A stretch of DNA of 64,000 nt. Origin: Yinghuangia seranimata. GTDB taxonomy: Bacteria; Actinomycetota; Actinomycetes; Streptomycetales; Streptomycetaceae. Under the pieces are notes generated by a model. The model searched no databases and was not told where the DNA came from. It worked only from the letters and a program-made list of their open reading frames with translations. The translations under genes were made by a program, and so were the position numbers. The DNA is taken from contig NZ_JASAOI010000062.1 of NCBI RefSeq assembly GCF_029953285.1, positions 37,465-101,464 of the forward strand. Reading direction: 5' to 3'. Positions 1-7,271 of the stretch are shown piece after piece; position 1 is the stretch's first letter; each line of letters opens with the position of its first letter.

Positions 1-2
1 CC

Positions 3-320
3 CACGTCGCGCAGTTGCGTTCCGTCGTCGCGGCCCGCCCCAAGGACCGCCGACCGGCTGATCTCGTCCATGAACTGCTGGCCAAGAGCCGCGAGTTCGC
101 CGGGCTGTGGGACGAACACGAGGTCGCGGTGCGGCGGTCCGACACCAAGCATTTCCTGCACCCGGTGGTGGGCCTGCTGGCGTTGGACTGCGAGGTCCTG
201 TTGAGCGCCGAGCAGGGGCAGTTCCTGATCGTCCACAGCGCCCGCCCGGGGACCGAGGCCCATGAGCGGCTGCGGTTGCTGAAGGCGGTGGGCGTCCAGG
301 AGTTGGCCGGCGGCCGCTGA
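3..320 (+). CDS. MmyB-like XRE transcriptional regulator, C-terminal part
   Basis: This is a partial gene: the frame is open from the window edge and ends at TGA 318-320, so only about 105 C-terminal residues are visible. They match the ligand-binding domain of the MmyB-like family, in which an N-terminal XRE helix-turn-helix is followed by a PAS-like domain. Visible hallmarks are the LxxKSxEFxxLWdxHEV stretch, then KHFLHPVVGLLALDCE and a final sheet around FLIVHSARPG. In actinomycetes these regulators usually sit beside the oxidoreductase gene they control, which here would lie left of the window. The DNA-binding part and true start are not in view. Confidence 0.8.
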   Translation, partial: HVAQLRSVVAARPKDRRPADLVHELLAKSREFAGLWDEHEVAVRRSDTKHFLHPVVGLLALDCEVLLSAEQGQFLIVHSARPGTEAHERLRLLKAVGVQELAGGR

Positions 321-354
321 GCCGGGGTGCGGCGGCCGCCGGGCGCGGGTCCGG

Positions 355-765
355 TCAGGCGTCGAGCGCCTTGCCGACCGTGCTGTGCACGTGTGCGGGG
401 ACGTCGCCGTCGTGGCGGTCGCCGGTCGTCGGCGTGCCGGTGGGCTCGAACATGAGGATCGAGCCGCCCGGCGACGACGGCTTGTGCTCGGTGCCGCGCG
501 GGACGACGAACGTGTCGCCGCGGTGCAGTTCGACGACCCGTTCGCCGCCGTCGGCGTCGCGCAGCGCGATGTCGAAGCGTCCGTCGAGGACGAGGAAGAA
601 CTCGTCGGTGTCCTCGTGCACGTGCCACACGTGCTCGCCCAGGGTGTGGGCGACGCGCACGTCGTAGTCGTTGACCCGGGCCACGATGCGCGGGCTGTAG
701 ACCTCGTCGAAGGAGGCCAGGGCGGTCGTCAGGTTGACCGGCGCGCGGTCGTCGGTGTTCGTCAT
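355..765 (-). CDS. Single-domain cupin protein
   Basis: A 136-residue single-domain cupin. The first metal-binding motif is intact (His48, His50, Glu55 in HVWHVHEDTDEF) and the second supplies His94 in PRGTEHKP, so a mononuclear metal site is likely. Small cupins of this type act as enzymes, isomerases or ligand sensors and sequence alone does not tell which. The start at 765 gives the family length; the frame stays open far upstream only because of high GC. It is divergent from the HTH/Clp-N pair, and the intergenic region carries two identical-arm palindromes (823-838, 850-865) that could regulate both directions. Confidence 0.85.
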   Translation of the reverse strand: MTNTDDRAPVNLTTALASFDEVYSPRIVARVNDYDVRVAHTLGEHVWHVHEDTDEFFLVLDGRFDIALRDADGGERVVELHRGDTFVVPRGTEHKPSSPGGSILMFEPTGTPTTGDRHDGDVPAHVHSTVGKALDA

Positions 766-822
766 GCCACCAGCCTCGCCGGGTCGCGCGCCGCACGCTT
801 GGACGATCCTGACCTGCCGCGC

Positions 823-865
823 GTCAACTTTGGTTGACAGGGTCGCGGCGTCAACGTAAGTTGAC
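823..865. promoter_or_regulatory. Two GTCAAC-N4-GTTGAC operators
   Basis: Two perfect palindromes, GTCAACTTTGGTTGAC at 823-838 and GTCAACGTAAGTTGAC at 850-865, have identical 6-base arms, different 4-base spacers, the same flanks (gc before, ag after) and centres 27 bases apart. The second ends three bases before the ATG at 869. The right arm of the first also contains TTGACA (834-839), a consensus -35 box. Sites this alike next to a small HTH gene are most simply autoregulatory operators, possibly also serving the divergent cupin gene. Confidence 0.75.
834..862 (+). promoter_or_regulatory. Putative promoter giving a leaderless transcript
   Basis: TTGACA at 834-839 is followed after 17 bases by TAAGTT (857-862, a 3/6 match to the -10 consensus). 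Initiation about seven bases downstream falls at 869, the A of the start codon. No Shine-Dalgarno sequence precedes that ATG, consistent with a leaderless mRNA. The -35 and -10 boxes each overlap one of the two palindromes, so bound repressor would occlude both. Confidence 0.5.
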
Positions 866-868
866 AGC

Positions 869-1078
869 ATGACCAACGCAACCGACCTCGCCACCCAGGC
901 CGGCGACCGCGATCCGCGGGTCGGCCTGCGAGCGGTCGCCGCATTGCGCCGCCTGCTCGAGCAACTCGAATCCGTCCAGGTCCGCAGCGCGCGGAACCAC
1001 GGCTGGTCGTGGCAGGAGATCGCCACCGAGCTCGGCGTCAGCCGACAGGCCGTCCACAAGAAGCACGGGAGGCACTGA
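869..1078 (+). CDS. Small helix-turn-helix protein
   Basis: A 69-residue protein that is essentially one DNA-binding unit: an amphipathic N-terminal helix (about 18-40) and a helix-turn-helix at 47-66 (SWQEIATELGVSRQAVHKKH). It has no ligand domain, so it probably works with a partner. The stop TGA shares one base with the ATG of the Clp-N gene that follows (TGATG), indicating translational coupling and suggesting that the 192-residue product is the sensor or partner. Two palindromes immediately upstream are its likely operators. HTH/Clp-N pairs of this type recur in actinomycetes; their physiological role is unknown to me. Confidence 0.85.
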   Translation: MTNATDLATQAGDRDPRVGLRAVAALRRLLEQLESVQVRSARNHGWSWQEIATELGVSRQAVHKKHGRH

Positions 1079-1656
1079 TGTTCGAACGGTTCACCGCGTC
1101 CGCACGGGCGGTGGTCCGCGGGAGCGCCGCCGTCGCGCGGAGCTCCGGCACCGACCGGATCGGCGAGGAGCAACTGCTCCTCTCGCTGCTCGACCAGCCG
1201 GAGGGCGGCGCCGCGACGGTACTGGCCGCGCTCGGCGTCGAGGGCGGGCAACGCGACGCGATCGCGCGCGACCTGGCCGACGCCCGGCGGCGCGGCGGCT
1301 TCACCGCGGCCGACACCGAGGCCCTCGCGTCGCTCGGGATCGATCTGGACGCCGTCATCGAGCGCATCGAACAGGACCACGGCAAGGGCGCGTTCGTCGG
1401 CGCCGGAGCCGGAGCCGGAGCCGACGGTGAACGCCGCGGGCTGTTCGGCCGGGGCACGTCGACCCGCCCGGTCCGCATGACCGGCGGCGCCAAGCACGTG
1501 TTGGAGCGCGCGCTGCGCGAGTCGCTCAAGCGCGGCGACAAGTCGCTGGGGACCGAGCACCTGCTGCTGGCGTTCGTGGCCCTGCCGGGCGTCGTGCGCG
1601 ACACGCTCGGGCGGTACGGCGTCACCGAGGCCGGCGTCACCGCGTCCCTGGCGTAG
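1078..1656 (+). CDS. Clp N-terminal domain protein
   Basis: 192 residues with two copies of the Clp_N (repeat) fold: residues 1-70 (FERFTASARAVVRGS, then EEQLLLSLLDQPEG) and about 130-190 (TGGAKHVLERALRE, then GTEHLLLAFVALPG). In ClpA/ClpC this domain binds adaptors and substrates; here the AAA+ ATPase modules are absent, so the protein cannot unfold substrates alone. A short Gly/Ala linker with alternating GA separates the repeats. It is translationally coupled to the preceding HTH gene and probably modulates it, or links it to the Clp system. The latter is inference. Confidence 0.85.
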   Translation: MFERFTASARAVVRGSAAVARSSGTDRIGEEQLLLSLLDQPEGGAATVLAALGVEGGQRDAIARDLADARRRGGFTAADTEALASLGIDLDAVIERIEQDHGKGAFVGAGAGAGADGERRGLFGRGTSTRPVRMTGGAKHVLERALRESLKRGDKSLGTEHLLLAFVALPGVVRDTLGRYGVTEAGVTASLA

Positions 1657-1702
1657 CGGACTGCGACCGCCCGAGAACGGATACCCCTGGCATACCTTTG
1701 GT

Positions 1703-1715
1703 ATACTCCGAGTAT
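1703..1715. promoter_or_regulatory. Antitoxin-gene operator and -10 region
   Basis: ATACTC-c-GAGTAT (1703-1715) is a perfect palindrome overlapping the ATG at 1714. A neighbouring palindrome ATACC-ttt-GGTAT covers 1692-1704. TATACT at 1702-1707 is a near-consensus -10 placed so that transcription would begin at about the start codon; no Shine-Dalgarno sequence is seen, so the message may be leaderless. Overlap of operator with -10 and start fits the autorepression typical of ribbon-helix-helix antitoxins. Confidence 0.55.
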
Positions 1716-1989
1716 GACCACGACCATAAAGGTCTCCTCGGCGACCCGCGACCGACTGCGCCGCTGGGCCGACCGCCACGACGCCAAGACGCTGGACGAC
1801 GCGCTGCTCGCCTGCCTCGACGCCGCTGAAGCGCAAGAACAGATGCAGGCGGTCGACGCAGCGATGGCCCGCATGCGCCGCGAGGATCCGGACGCCTGGG
1901 CCGAGTACGTTCGCGAGCGCGACGTCTGGGACGCGGTCGTCGACGGGCCGGCCGGCGCGCGCGACGACTACCCGGAGTACAACGCGTGA
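1714..1989 (+). CDS. mazE: MazE-like ribbon-helix-helix antitoxin
   Basis: A 91-residue acidic protein whose first 45 residues (TTIKVSSATRDRLRRWADRH) fit a ribbon-helix-helix DNA-binding fold, followed by a helical and acidic C-terminal tail (ending DDYPEYNA) suited to wrapping a toxin. Its stop overlaps the GTG of the MazF-like gene (GTGA), the usual antitoxin-first order. Palindromes spanning the -10 and the start codon point to autoregulation by the antitoxin or the complex. Identification rests mainly on the fold pattern and the partner. Confidence 0.8.
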   Translation: MTTTIKVSSATRDRLRRWADRHDAKTLDDALLACLDAAEAQEQMQAVDAAMARMRREDPDAWAEYVRERDVWDAVVDGPAGARDDYPEYNA

Positions 1990-2327
1990 AGGACGATCTG
2001 TACCCGGGGGACATTGTCCTCGTGAACCTGGAGCCGTCGGTCTTCGGCGAACAGGGCGGCACGCGGCCCGCGCTCGTGCTGTCCGCGTCGGCGTTCAACC
2101 GCTGGCCGGTCGGGCTCGTCGTGATCGTGCCGATCACCAGTAGGGCCACGGGGTTTCCGCACCACGTGCGCATCGAGCACGACGGCGGCCTGGACCGCGA
2201 AAGCTGGGCGATGCCGGAGTACCTCCGCGCGATCACACAGCGCCGGATCTCGCGACGCATCGCGCAGGCCGAGGAGTCGACGATCGAAGCCGTCCAGGGC
2301 TGGGTCGACCGCATCCTCGGCCGGTGA
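1986..2327 (+). CDS. mazF: MazF-family mRNA interferase toxin
   Basis: 113 residues with the MazF/PemK signature: the N-terminal LYPGDIVLVNLEP strand, the GTRPALVLS motif with conserved Arg-Pro, the VVIVPITSRATG strand and the basic C-terminal helix. Members are sequence-specific single-strand RNA endonucleases that inhibit translation when not bound by their antitoxin. Start is GTG at 1986, overlapping the antitoxin stop, so the two are made in a coupled ratio. Length is normal for the family and there are no frameshifts, so an active toxin is expected. Confidence 0.88.
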   Translation: MKDDLYPGDIVLVNLEPSVFGEQGGTRPALVLSASAFNRWPVGLVVIVPITSRATGFPHHVRIEHDGGLDRESWAMPEYLRAITQRRISRRIAQAEESTIEAVQGWVDRILGR

Positions 2328-2380
2328 CCGGTGCCCAGGATCTCGACGTAGGGCCGCGCGGCGTCGCCTGAGGCCGCCTG

Positions 2381-2920
2381 CTAGTCGCCGCTGTGCCGGC
2401 GGACGCACAGCTCCGCGGCGCCGAGCAGCGCGGCGGGCGGGCCGAACACCCACACCGGCCAGAAGTACACCGGCCCGTGGGTGATCAGGACCAGGAACCA
2501 GATGGCGACGTTGACGACGGTCACCGCGAACGTCGCCGTCCACAGCGCGCGCAGGAGCGCGGCCGCGCCGGGCCCGCGGTACGGCTCCTCCGGTGCCGGC
2601 TCGACGACCGGGCGGCGCGGCACGGGACGGGGTTCCGGACGGTACGCGGCGGGCGGCGCGTGCAGCGGCAGCCCGTACCCCGCCTCGGCGCGCGACGCCG
2701 CGGCGCGGATCACCTCGACCTCGTGGACGAGGTGCGCGGGCGGCGGCAAGTCCCGAAGCAGCACGGCCAGTTCCCCGAGGGTGACGGCCGAGTACGCGGT
2801 TCCGATCCGGTCGCTGAACTCGTCCAGGGTCAGGCGGCCGGCGGCGTGGTGGTTGCGCAGCAGCTCCACGGCCGCCTCACGGTCGACGTCCGAGGCGCGC
2901 ATTGCCGGTTGGCTAAGCAT
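2381..2920 (-). CDS. DUF1707 domain membrane protein
   Basis: 179 residues. The N-terminus (MRASDVDREAAVELLRNH, LTLDEFSDRIGTAYSA, LAVLLRDLP) is the DUF1707/SHOCT-like module common in actinomycetes. A proline/arginine-rich linker follows and then two hydrophobic segments (about 126-147 and 154-171), so the module faces the cytoplasm from a two-span membrane anchor. Function of the family is not established. ATG at 2920 is used here; the in-frame ATG at 2902 gives the more typical family N-terminus and cannot be excluded, as neither has a well-spaced ribosome-binding site. Confidence 0.8.
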   Translation of the reverse strand: MLSQPAMRASDVDREAAVELLRNHHAAGRLTLDEFSDRIGTAYSAVTLGELAVLLRDLPPPAHLVHEVEVIRAAASRAEAGYGLPLHAPPAAYRPEPRPVPRRPVVEPAPEEPYRGPGAAALLRALWTATFAVTVVNVAIWFLVLITHGPVYFWPVWVFGPPAALLGAAELCVRRHSGD

Positions 2921-2990
2921 GCTCCGAGGCTAGGCAGCCTCCGGAAGGCGCGGGATGGGGCTAGCCCCACTCTTTCCGGTGGGCGCCCGG

Positions 2991-3794
2991 CTACTCCTCG
3001 ACGCCCCACGTGAAGTGCGGCGCGCGGCGCTCGGTGAACGCCGCCAGCCCCTCGCGCACGTCGGACGACTCGCGCGAGCGCCGCTCCCAGGCGCGCACCC
3101 GCTCCGGGTCGACGGTGTCCGAACCGAGCAGGTCCTTCGCGGCGCGCACGGTCAGCTGCGAGCGCGAGGCGATGGTGCGGGCGAACGCGTACACCTTCTC
3201 CTCGGCCTCCTGCGGCATGTACACGTCCTCGACGAGGCCGACCCGCAGCGCCTTCTGACTGTCGATCAGCTCCGCGGAGAACAACAGGTACTTGGCCGTC
3301 GGGACGCCGACGACGCGGGCCAGCCGGTGCGCGGAGCCCGCGTCGTACACGATGCCGAGCTTGGCGGGCGTCACGCCGAAGCGCGCGTTGGCGTCGGCGA
3401 ACCGCAGGTCGCAGGCGACCGCGAGCTGGCATCCGCCGCCGACGCAGGGGCCCTGCACGAGCGCGATCGTCGGCTTCGGGAAGGCGGCGAGCGCGCGCTC
3501 GGCGGCCGCGTTCAGCGCGTGGTACGCGTCCGCGGACTCGGCGGTGGCGTAGTGCCCCCGCAGCTCGCGGATGTCGGCGCCGGCCGAGAACACGCCGTCG
3601 GTACCGGTGAGGACGAGCACGCGCACCTCGGGGTCGTGCGCCAGGCCGTCCAGGATGGCCGGGATCGCCGCCCACATCGCCGCGGTCAGCGCGCCCTTGG
3701 CCTCGGGGCGGTCGATGCGTAGCGTCGCCACACCGTCGTCCGCGACGCCGAGCACCAGCCCGGCCGTTCCGGTGTCCACCTGCCGCGCGCCCAT
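2991..3794 (-). CDS. Crotonase-family protein (enoyl-CoA hydratase/isomerase-like)
   Basis: 267 residues with the crotonase fold: the oxyanion-hole segments FSAGADIREL and GPCVGGGCQLAVACDL are present, so a CoA-thioester substrate is likely. The glutamates used by hydratases are not: the usual FGxPE reads FGVTPAKLG, and the second catalytic Glu region reads VPTAKYLLF. It may therefore catalyse a different crotonase reaction such as isomerisation, decarboxylation or hydrolysis. ATG at 3794 gives the standard length; GTG codons at 3803 and 3806 lie closer to an AAAGG ribosome-binding site. It is divergent from the RNA ligase gene, with no pathway neighbours. Confidence 0.8.
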   Translation of the reverse strand: MGARQVDTGTAGLVLGVADDGVATLRIDRPEAKGALTAAMWAAIPAILDGLAHDPEVRVLVLTGTDGVFSAGADIRELRGHYATAESADAYHALNAAAERALAAFPKPTIALVQGPCVGGGCQLAVACDLRFADANARFGVTPAKLGIVYDAGSAHRLARVVGVPTAKYLLFSAELIDSQKALRVGLVEDVYMPQEAEEKVYAFARTIASRSQLTVRAAKDLLGSDTVDPERVRAWERRSRESSDVREGLAAFTERRAPHFTWGVEE

Positions 3795-4020
3795 GCAGAC
3801 CACCACGCCTTTCGTCCGTGCTTCGGCCCGCCGGTCCGCGGTGCCGTGCCGCGACCACGGTACGACCCCAGGGACCGCCCCGACCGACCGGCCGCCACGT
3901 GACGGTGCGGCCGCGCCGCCTGACCCGCGCCCGGAGGCCCGACGCGCCGGAAATCCCCGCGCGCGGCCACCGTCCAACCGTCCATACTCGGACCCCGTCT
4001 CACGACCGAACGGGGACCAG

Positions 4021-5208
4021 ATGCCCGCCGCGCCCGAGTCCGTGCCCGCGCCGCCGCGCCTGTCGCTGGCCGCGCTGCTCCCGCCCGAAGAACTCGCCGC
4101 CGAGGTGGCCGCCGGGCGGGTGCGGCGCACCCGGCACCCGGACCCCGCGCTGCCGCTGTCGGTCTACGCCTACGGCCCGCAGTGCGTGTTCGCGAACCAC
4201 TGGACGCCGGTGACCCGGCGGGCGCGGGGCCTCGTCGTCGACGACGAGTCCGGCGAGGTCGTCGCGCTGACGTTCCCGAAGTTCTTCAACTACGACCAGC
4301 ACCAGGCGGGTTCGCCGTTCGCCCCGGAACTGCCGCACGGCGAGCCGTTCGAGGTGTTCGACAAGCTCGACGGCAGCCTGGGCATCGTCTTCCACTACGG
4401 CGGCCGCTGGCACGCCGCGACGAAGTCGGCGTTCGCGTCCGAGCAGGCCCTCTGGGCGCAGGCGTGGCTGGCGGCCCGGGACACCGCCGGGCTCACACCC
4501 GGCACGACCTACCTCGCCGAGATCATCTACCCGCGCAACCGCATCGTGGTCGACAACGGCGACCGCAAGGGGCTGGTGCTGCTGGGCGCGTTCGCGGCCG
4601 ACGGGACCGAACTCCCGCTCTCCAGCTGCGCGGACGCGTGGCGGTCGCTCGGCGGCGACGTCGTCGCGGCGCATCCGGCGCCGCCGCTCGACACGCTGGT
4701 CCGGCACGCGCGCGCCGACCTCGGGCTGGACGGGCGGCCGGTGTCCGGCACCGAGGCCGAGGGCTGGGTGGTGCGGTTCGCCTCCGGGCTGCGCGTGAAG
4801 GTCAAGTCGGCCGACTACGTCCGGCTCCACGGCGCGATGAGCCGCACCACCGAGCGCGGCGTGTGGGAGGTACTGTCCGCCGGCGACGACCCGGCCGTGT
4901 TGTTCGACCGCATGCCCGACGAGTTCCGCGCGTGGATCCTCGACACCGCGAACCGCCTGCGGGCCGCCCATCAGGCGTGGACCGCCGCGGCCGAGGCGGC
5001 GTACGCGCAGGTGCTCGCCGCCGAGGCGGAAACCGGCACCGACGCCCGCCCCGACCGCCCGGCGTTCGCGCGCCTCGCCGCGGCGCATCCGCGCGAGGTC
5101 CGCAGTGCGCTGTTCCTCCTGTACGACGGCCGGCCGATCGACGCGCTGGCGTGGCGGCACATCAAACCGGCGGCCGGTGCGCCGTTCATCACCGCTGATG
5201 CGGGGTGA
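4021..5208 (+). CDS. T4 Rnl1-like RNA ligase
   Basis: A 395-residue ATP-dependent RNA ligase of the nucleotidyltransferase superfamily. Motif I is KLDGS with adenylated Lys115, preceded by FPKFFNY as in T4 Rnl1; motif III lies around YLAEIIYP, motif IV is EGWVV (about 247-251), and motif V is KVKS (260-263). A helical C-terminal region (about 285-395) could bind RNA. Members seal 5'-phosphate to 3'-hydroxyl ends, typically to repair cleaved RNAs such as anticodon-nicked tRNAs. A GGGGA site precedes the ATG. No polynucleotide kinase/phosphatase or nuclease partner is adjacent, so the in vivo substrate is unclear. Confidence 0.85.
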   Translation: MPAAPESVPAPPRLSLAALLPPEELAAEVAAGRVRRTRHPDPALPLSVYAYGPQCVFANHWTPVTRRARGLVVDDESGEVVALTFPKFFNYDQHQAGSPFAPELPHGEPFEVFDKLDGSLGIVFHYGGRWHAATKSAFASEQALWAQAWLAARDTAGLTPGTTYLAEIIYPRNRIVVDNGDRKGLVLLGAFAADGTELPLSSCADAWRSLGGDVVAAHPAPPLDTLVRHARADLGLDGRPVSGTEAEGWVVRFASGLRVKVKSADYVRLHGAMSRTTERGVWEVLSAGDDPAVLFDRMPDEFRAWILDTANRLRAAHQAWTAAAEAAYAQVLAAEAETGTDARPDRPAFARLAAAHPREVRSALFLLYDGRPIDALAWRHIKPAAGAPFITADAG

Positions 5209-5268
5209 CACCAGTGCTCACCAGCGCGTCTCCCCCTGTAGGGAGATGCCGCAGGGCGGGCTGAGCGT

Positions 5269-5293
5269 GCAATATATTGCGCATGGCGCGCAA
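5269..5293. promoter_or_regulatory. Palindromes upstream of the dehydratase operon
   Basis: GCAATATATTGC (5269-5280) is a perfect 12-base palindrome and a strikingly AT-rich spot in this DNA. TTGCGC-atggc-GCGCAA (5277-5293) overlaps it. Both lie just before the start at 5312. They are plausible binding sites for the XRE-cupin regulator encoded convergently at 7272-7928; that link is inference. Confidence 0.5.
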
Positions 5294-5311
5294 CGGTGTA
5301 ATGCTCGAGGG

Positions 5312-6268
5312 ATGCTCGACACGCTGTACGACCTCCCCCGCGCCCACGCCGTGGTCGCGCGGCATCTGGCGCCGACCCCGTTGGTCGCGACCTCGCTGGT
5401 GCCCGGGCATCCGGACGCGTTGCTGAAGCTGGAGACCGCTCAGCCCGTCGGCGCGTTCAAGGTGCGGGGTGCGTTGGCCGCGCTCGATGGGCTGCCGGTC
5501 GGGGTGCGGGCCGTGACGGCGAGTGCCGGGAACCATGCGCTCGGCATGGCGTATGCGGCCGGGCTCACCGGACGTTGCGTCACTGTCGTGGTGGCGTGCG
5601 ACGCGTCCCCTGCCAAGATCGCGGCGTTGCGTGACGCACCCGTCGAACTCGTCGTGCACGGCGCTGGATTCGACGAGGCCGAGGCTCACGCGCTGAAGCT
5701 CGCCGAGGCACCCGGCACGGCGTACGTCTCGGCGTATGCGCATCCCGACGTCATCGCCGGGCAGTCCAGCATCGGCGCCGAGCTCGACGCCGCGTTGGGC
5801 GCGGGCCCGTTGACCGTCGTGTGCGGGGTGGGTGGGGGCGGGCTGGCCGCGGGGCTCGCGTTGTGGGCCCGGAGCCGTCCCGGTGCCCGGGTCGTGGGTG
5901 TCGAGGCCGAGGTGTCGCGTGCGGTGTCGACCGCCGTGGCGGCCGGGCGCGTGCTGCCCTGCGAGATCGGCGACAGCCTCGCCGACGGCCTGCTCGGCAA
6001 CATCGAGCAGGACTGCCCGACCCCCGGCGTGCTGCGCGACGCGGAACGCGGCGGCGTCGTGCACCTCACCTACGCCGCCGAGCCCGAGATCGAGGCGGCC
6101 ATGCGCGCGCTGTTCACCCGGCACGGGCTGGTCGTCGAAGGCGCGGCCGCCGTCGGCCTGGCCGCGCTCCGGGCCGGCCGGGTTCCCGTGCACGGCCGAG
6201 TCGTCGTCGTCCTCACCGGCCGGAACATCGCCCCGGCCGCCTATGCGGAGGTGCTCACCCGTGGCTGA
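5312..6268 (+). CDS. PLP-dependent serine/threonine dehydratase-like enzyme
   Basis: 318 residues of fold-type II PLP enzymes. The Schiff-base lysine is Lys50 in GAFKVRGAL, the substrate loop is TASAGNHALG, and the phosphate-binding glycine loop is CGVGGGGLAAG near residue 172. No C-terminal regulatory (ACT-like) domain is present, so it is a short catabolic-type enzyme. The following gene overlaps it by 8 bases and encodes an ornithine-cyclodeaminase-family protein. This pairing is known from ectoine catabolism (EutB-EutC) and from the beta-hydroxyaspartate cycle (BhcB-BhcD), where the dehydratase makes an imine or oxo acid that the partner handles. The remaining genes of those pathways are absent. 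Confidence 0.82.
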   Translation: MLDTLYDLPRAHAVVARHLAPTPLVATSLVPGHPDALLKLETAQPVGAFKVRGALAALDGLPVGVRAVTASAGNHALGMAYAAGLTGRCVTVVVACDASPAKIAALRDAPVELVVHGAGFDEAEAHALKLAEAPGTAYVSAYAHPDVIAGQSSIGAELDAALGAGPLTVVCGVGGGGLAAGLALWARSRPGARVVGVEAEVSRAVSTAVAAGRVLPCEIGDSLADGLLGNIEQDCPTPGVLRDAERGGVVHLTYAAEPEIEAAMRALFTRHGLVVEGAAAVGLAALRAGRVPVHGRVVVVLTGRNIAPAAYAEVLTRG

Positions 6269-7238
6269 CCTGCCCGTCCCCGTCGTCGTCCCCGAGGCCG
6301 AGGTCCGGTCGCTGGTCACCGCCGAGGCTGCGTTGCGCGTCACGCGCGAGGCGCTCGTCGCCCAGGCGGCGGGCGCGGTGAGCCAGCCGGAGCCGTGGCA
6401 CCTGGAAGTCCCGTCCGCGCAGGGCGAGGTGCACATCAAGGGCGCGCACATCCACGGCGCGACGCACTTCGCCGCCAAGTACGCGACGGGCTTCTACCGC
6501 AACAAAGAGCTCGGCCTGCCCACCGGTTCGGGCCTCAGCATCGTCGCGGACGCCGAGACCGGCTTCCCGGTCGCCATCGCGCTCGACAACGGCTACCTGA
6601 CGGACGTCCGTACCGGCGCCGCGGGTGCCGCCGCGGCCGCCGCGTTGGCGCGACCCGACGCGGACGCGGTCGGCCTGATCGGCATCGGCGTCCAGGCCGG
6701 GTACCAGATCGAAGCCCTGCTCCAAGTCCGCAATCCGTCAAGGCTGTTCGTGTACGGCCGGGACCGCGCGGCGGCCGATGCCTTCGCCGAGCGCATGCGC
6801 ACGCTCCACCCGTGGTCCGTCGCGGTGGTCGACAGCGCCGAGGCCGCCGTCCGCCCCGCCGACATCGTCGTCACCGTCACCCCGTCCCGCGACGCGATCG
6901 TGCAGGGCGCGTGGCTGCGGCCGGGCGCGCACGTGACGGCCGTCGGCGCGGACATGGAGGGCAAGCGGGAGCTGGCGCTGGACGTGCTCACCCGCGCGGA
7001 CGTCGTCGCCGCCGACGACGTGGCGCAGTGCCTGCGGGTCGGCGAGCTGCAGTACGCGGCCGCCGCGGGCGTCGTCGAACGGCTGCGCCTGGTGGCCCTC
7101 GGCGACGTGATCGCGGGGCGTGCCGCCGGGCGGACGTCGCCCGACCAGATCACCGTCGCGGACCTGACGGGCATCGGCGCCGAGGACGCCGCGATCGGCT
7201 CGGCGCTCGTGGAGGCCCTTGCCGCACAGGCCTCCTGA
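6261..7238 (+). CDS. Ornithine cyclodeaminase/mu-crystallin family protein
   Basis: 325 residues. The mu-crystallin/OCD fold is recognisable from HIKGAHIHG and the Lys in THFAAKYATGF near the substrate, from DNGYLTDVRTGAAGA, and from the Rossmann dinucleotide motif GLIGIGVQAG followed by VYGRD. Family members include lysine/ornithine cyclodeaminases, ketimine and iminosuccinate reductases, and EutC. GTG at 6261 lies inside the end of the dehydratase gene (8-base overlap), so the two are translated together and probably catalyse consecutive steps. A reductase acting on an imine made by the partner is the favoured, unproven, model. Confidence 0.82.
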   Translation: MADLPVPVVVPEAEVRSLVTAEAALRVTREALVAQAAGAVSQPEPWHLEVPSAQGEVHIKGAHIHGATHFAAKYATGFYRNKELGLPTGSGLSIVADAETGFPVAIALDNGYLTDVRTGAAGAAAAAALARPDADAVGLIGIGVQAGYQIEALLQVRNPSRLFVYGRDRAAADAFAERMRTLHPWSVAVVDSAEAAVRPADIVVTVTPSRDAIVQGAWLRPGAHVTAVGADMEGKRELALDVLTRADVVAADDVAQCLRVGELQYAAAAGVVERLRLVALGDVIAGRAAGRTSPDQITVADLTGIGAEDAAIGSALVEALAAQAS

Positions 7239-7271
7239 CGCACGGTCACGCAGCCTGCGGCACCCCGGGGT

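Noticed and set aside
5312..7238. Assignment as the ectoine-degradation genes eutB-eutC
   Set aside because: The order and families fit, but eutD, eutE, doeC-type genes and an EnuR regulator are absent, so only the family level is supported.
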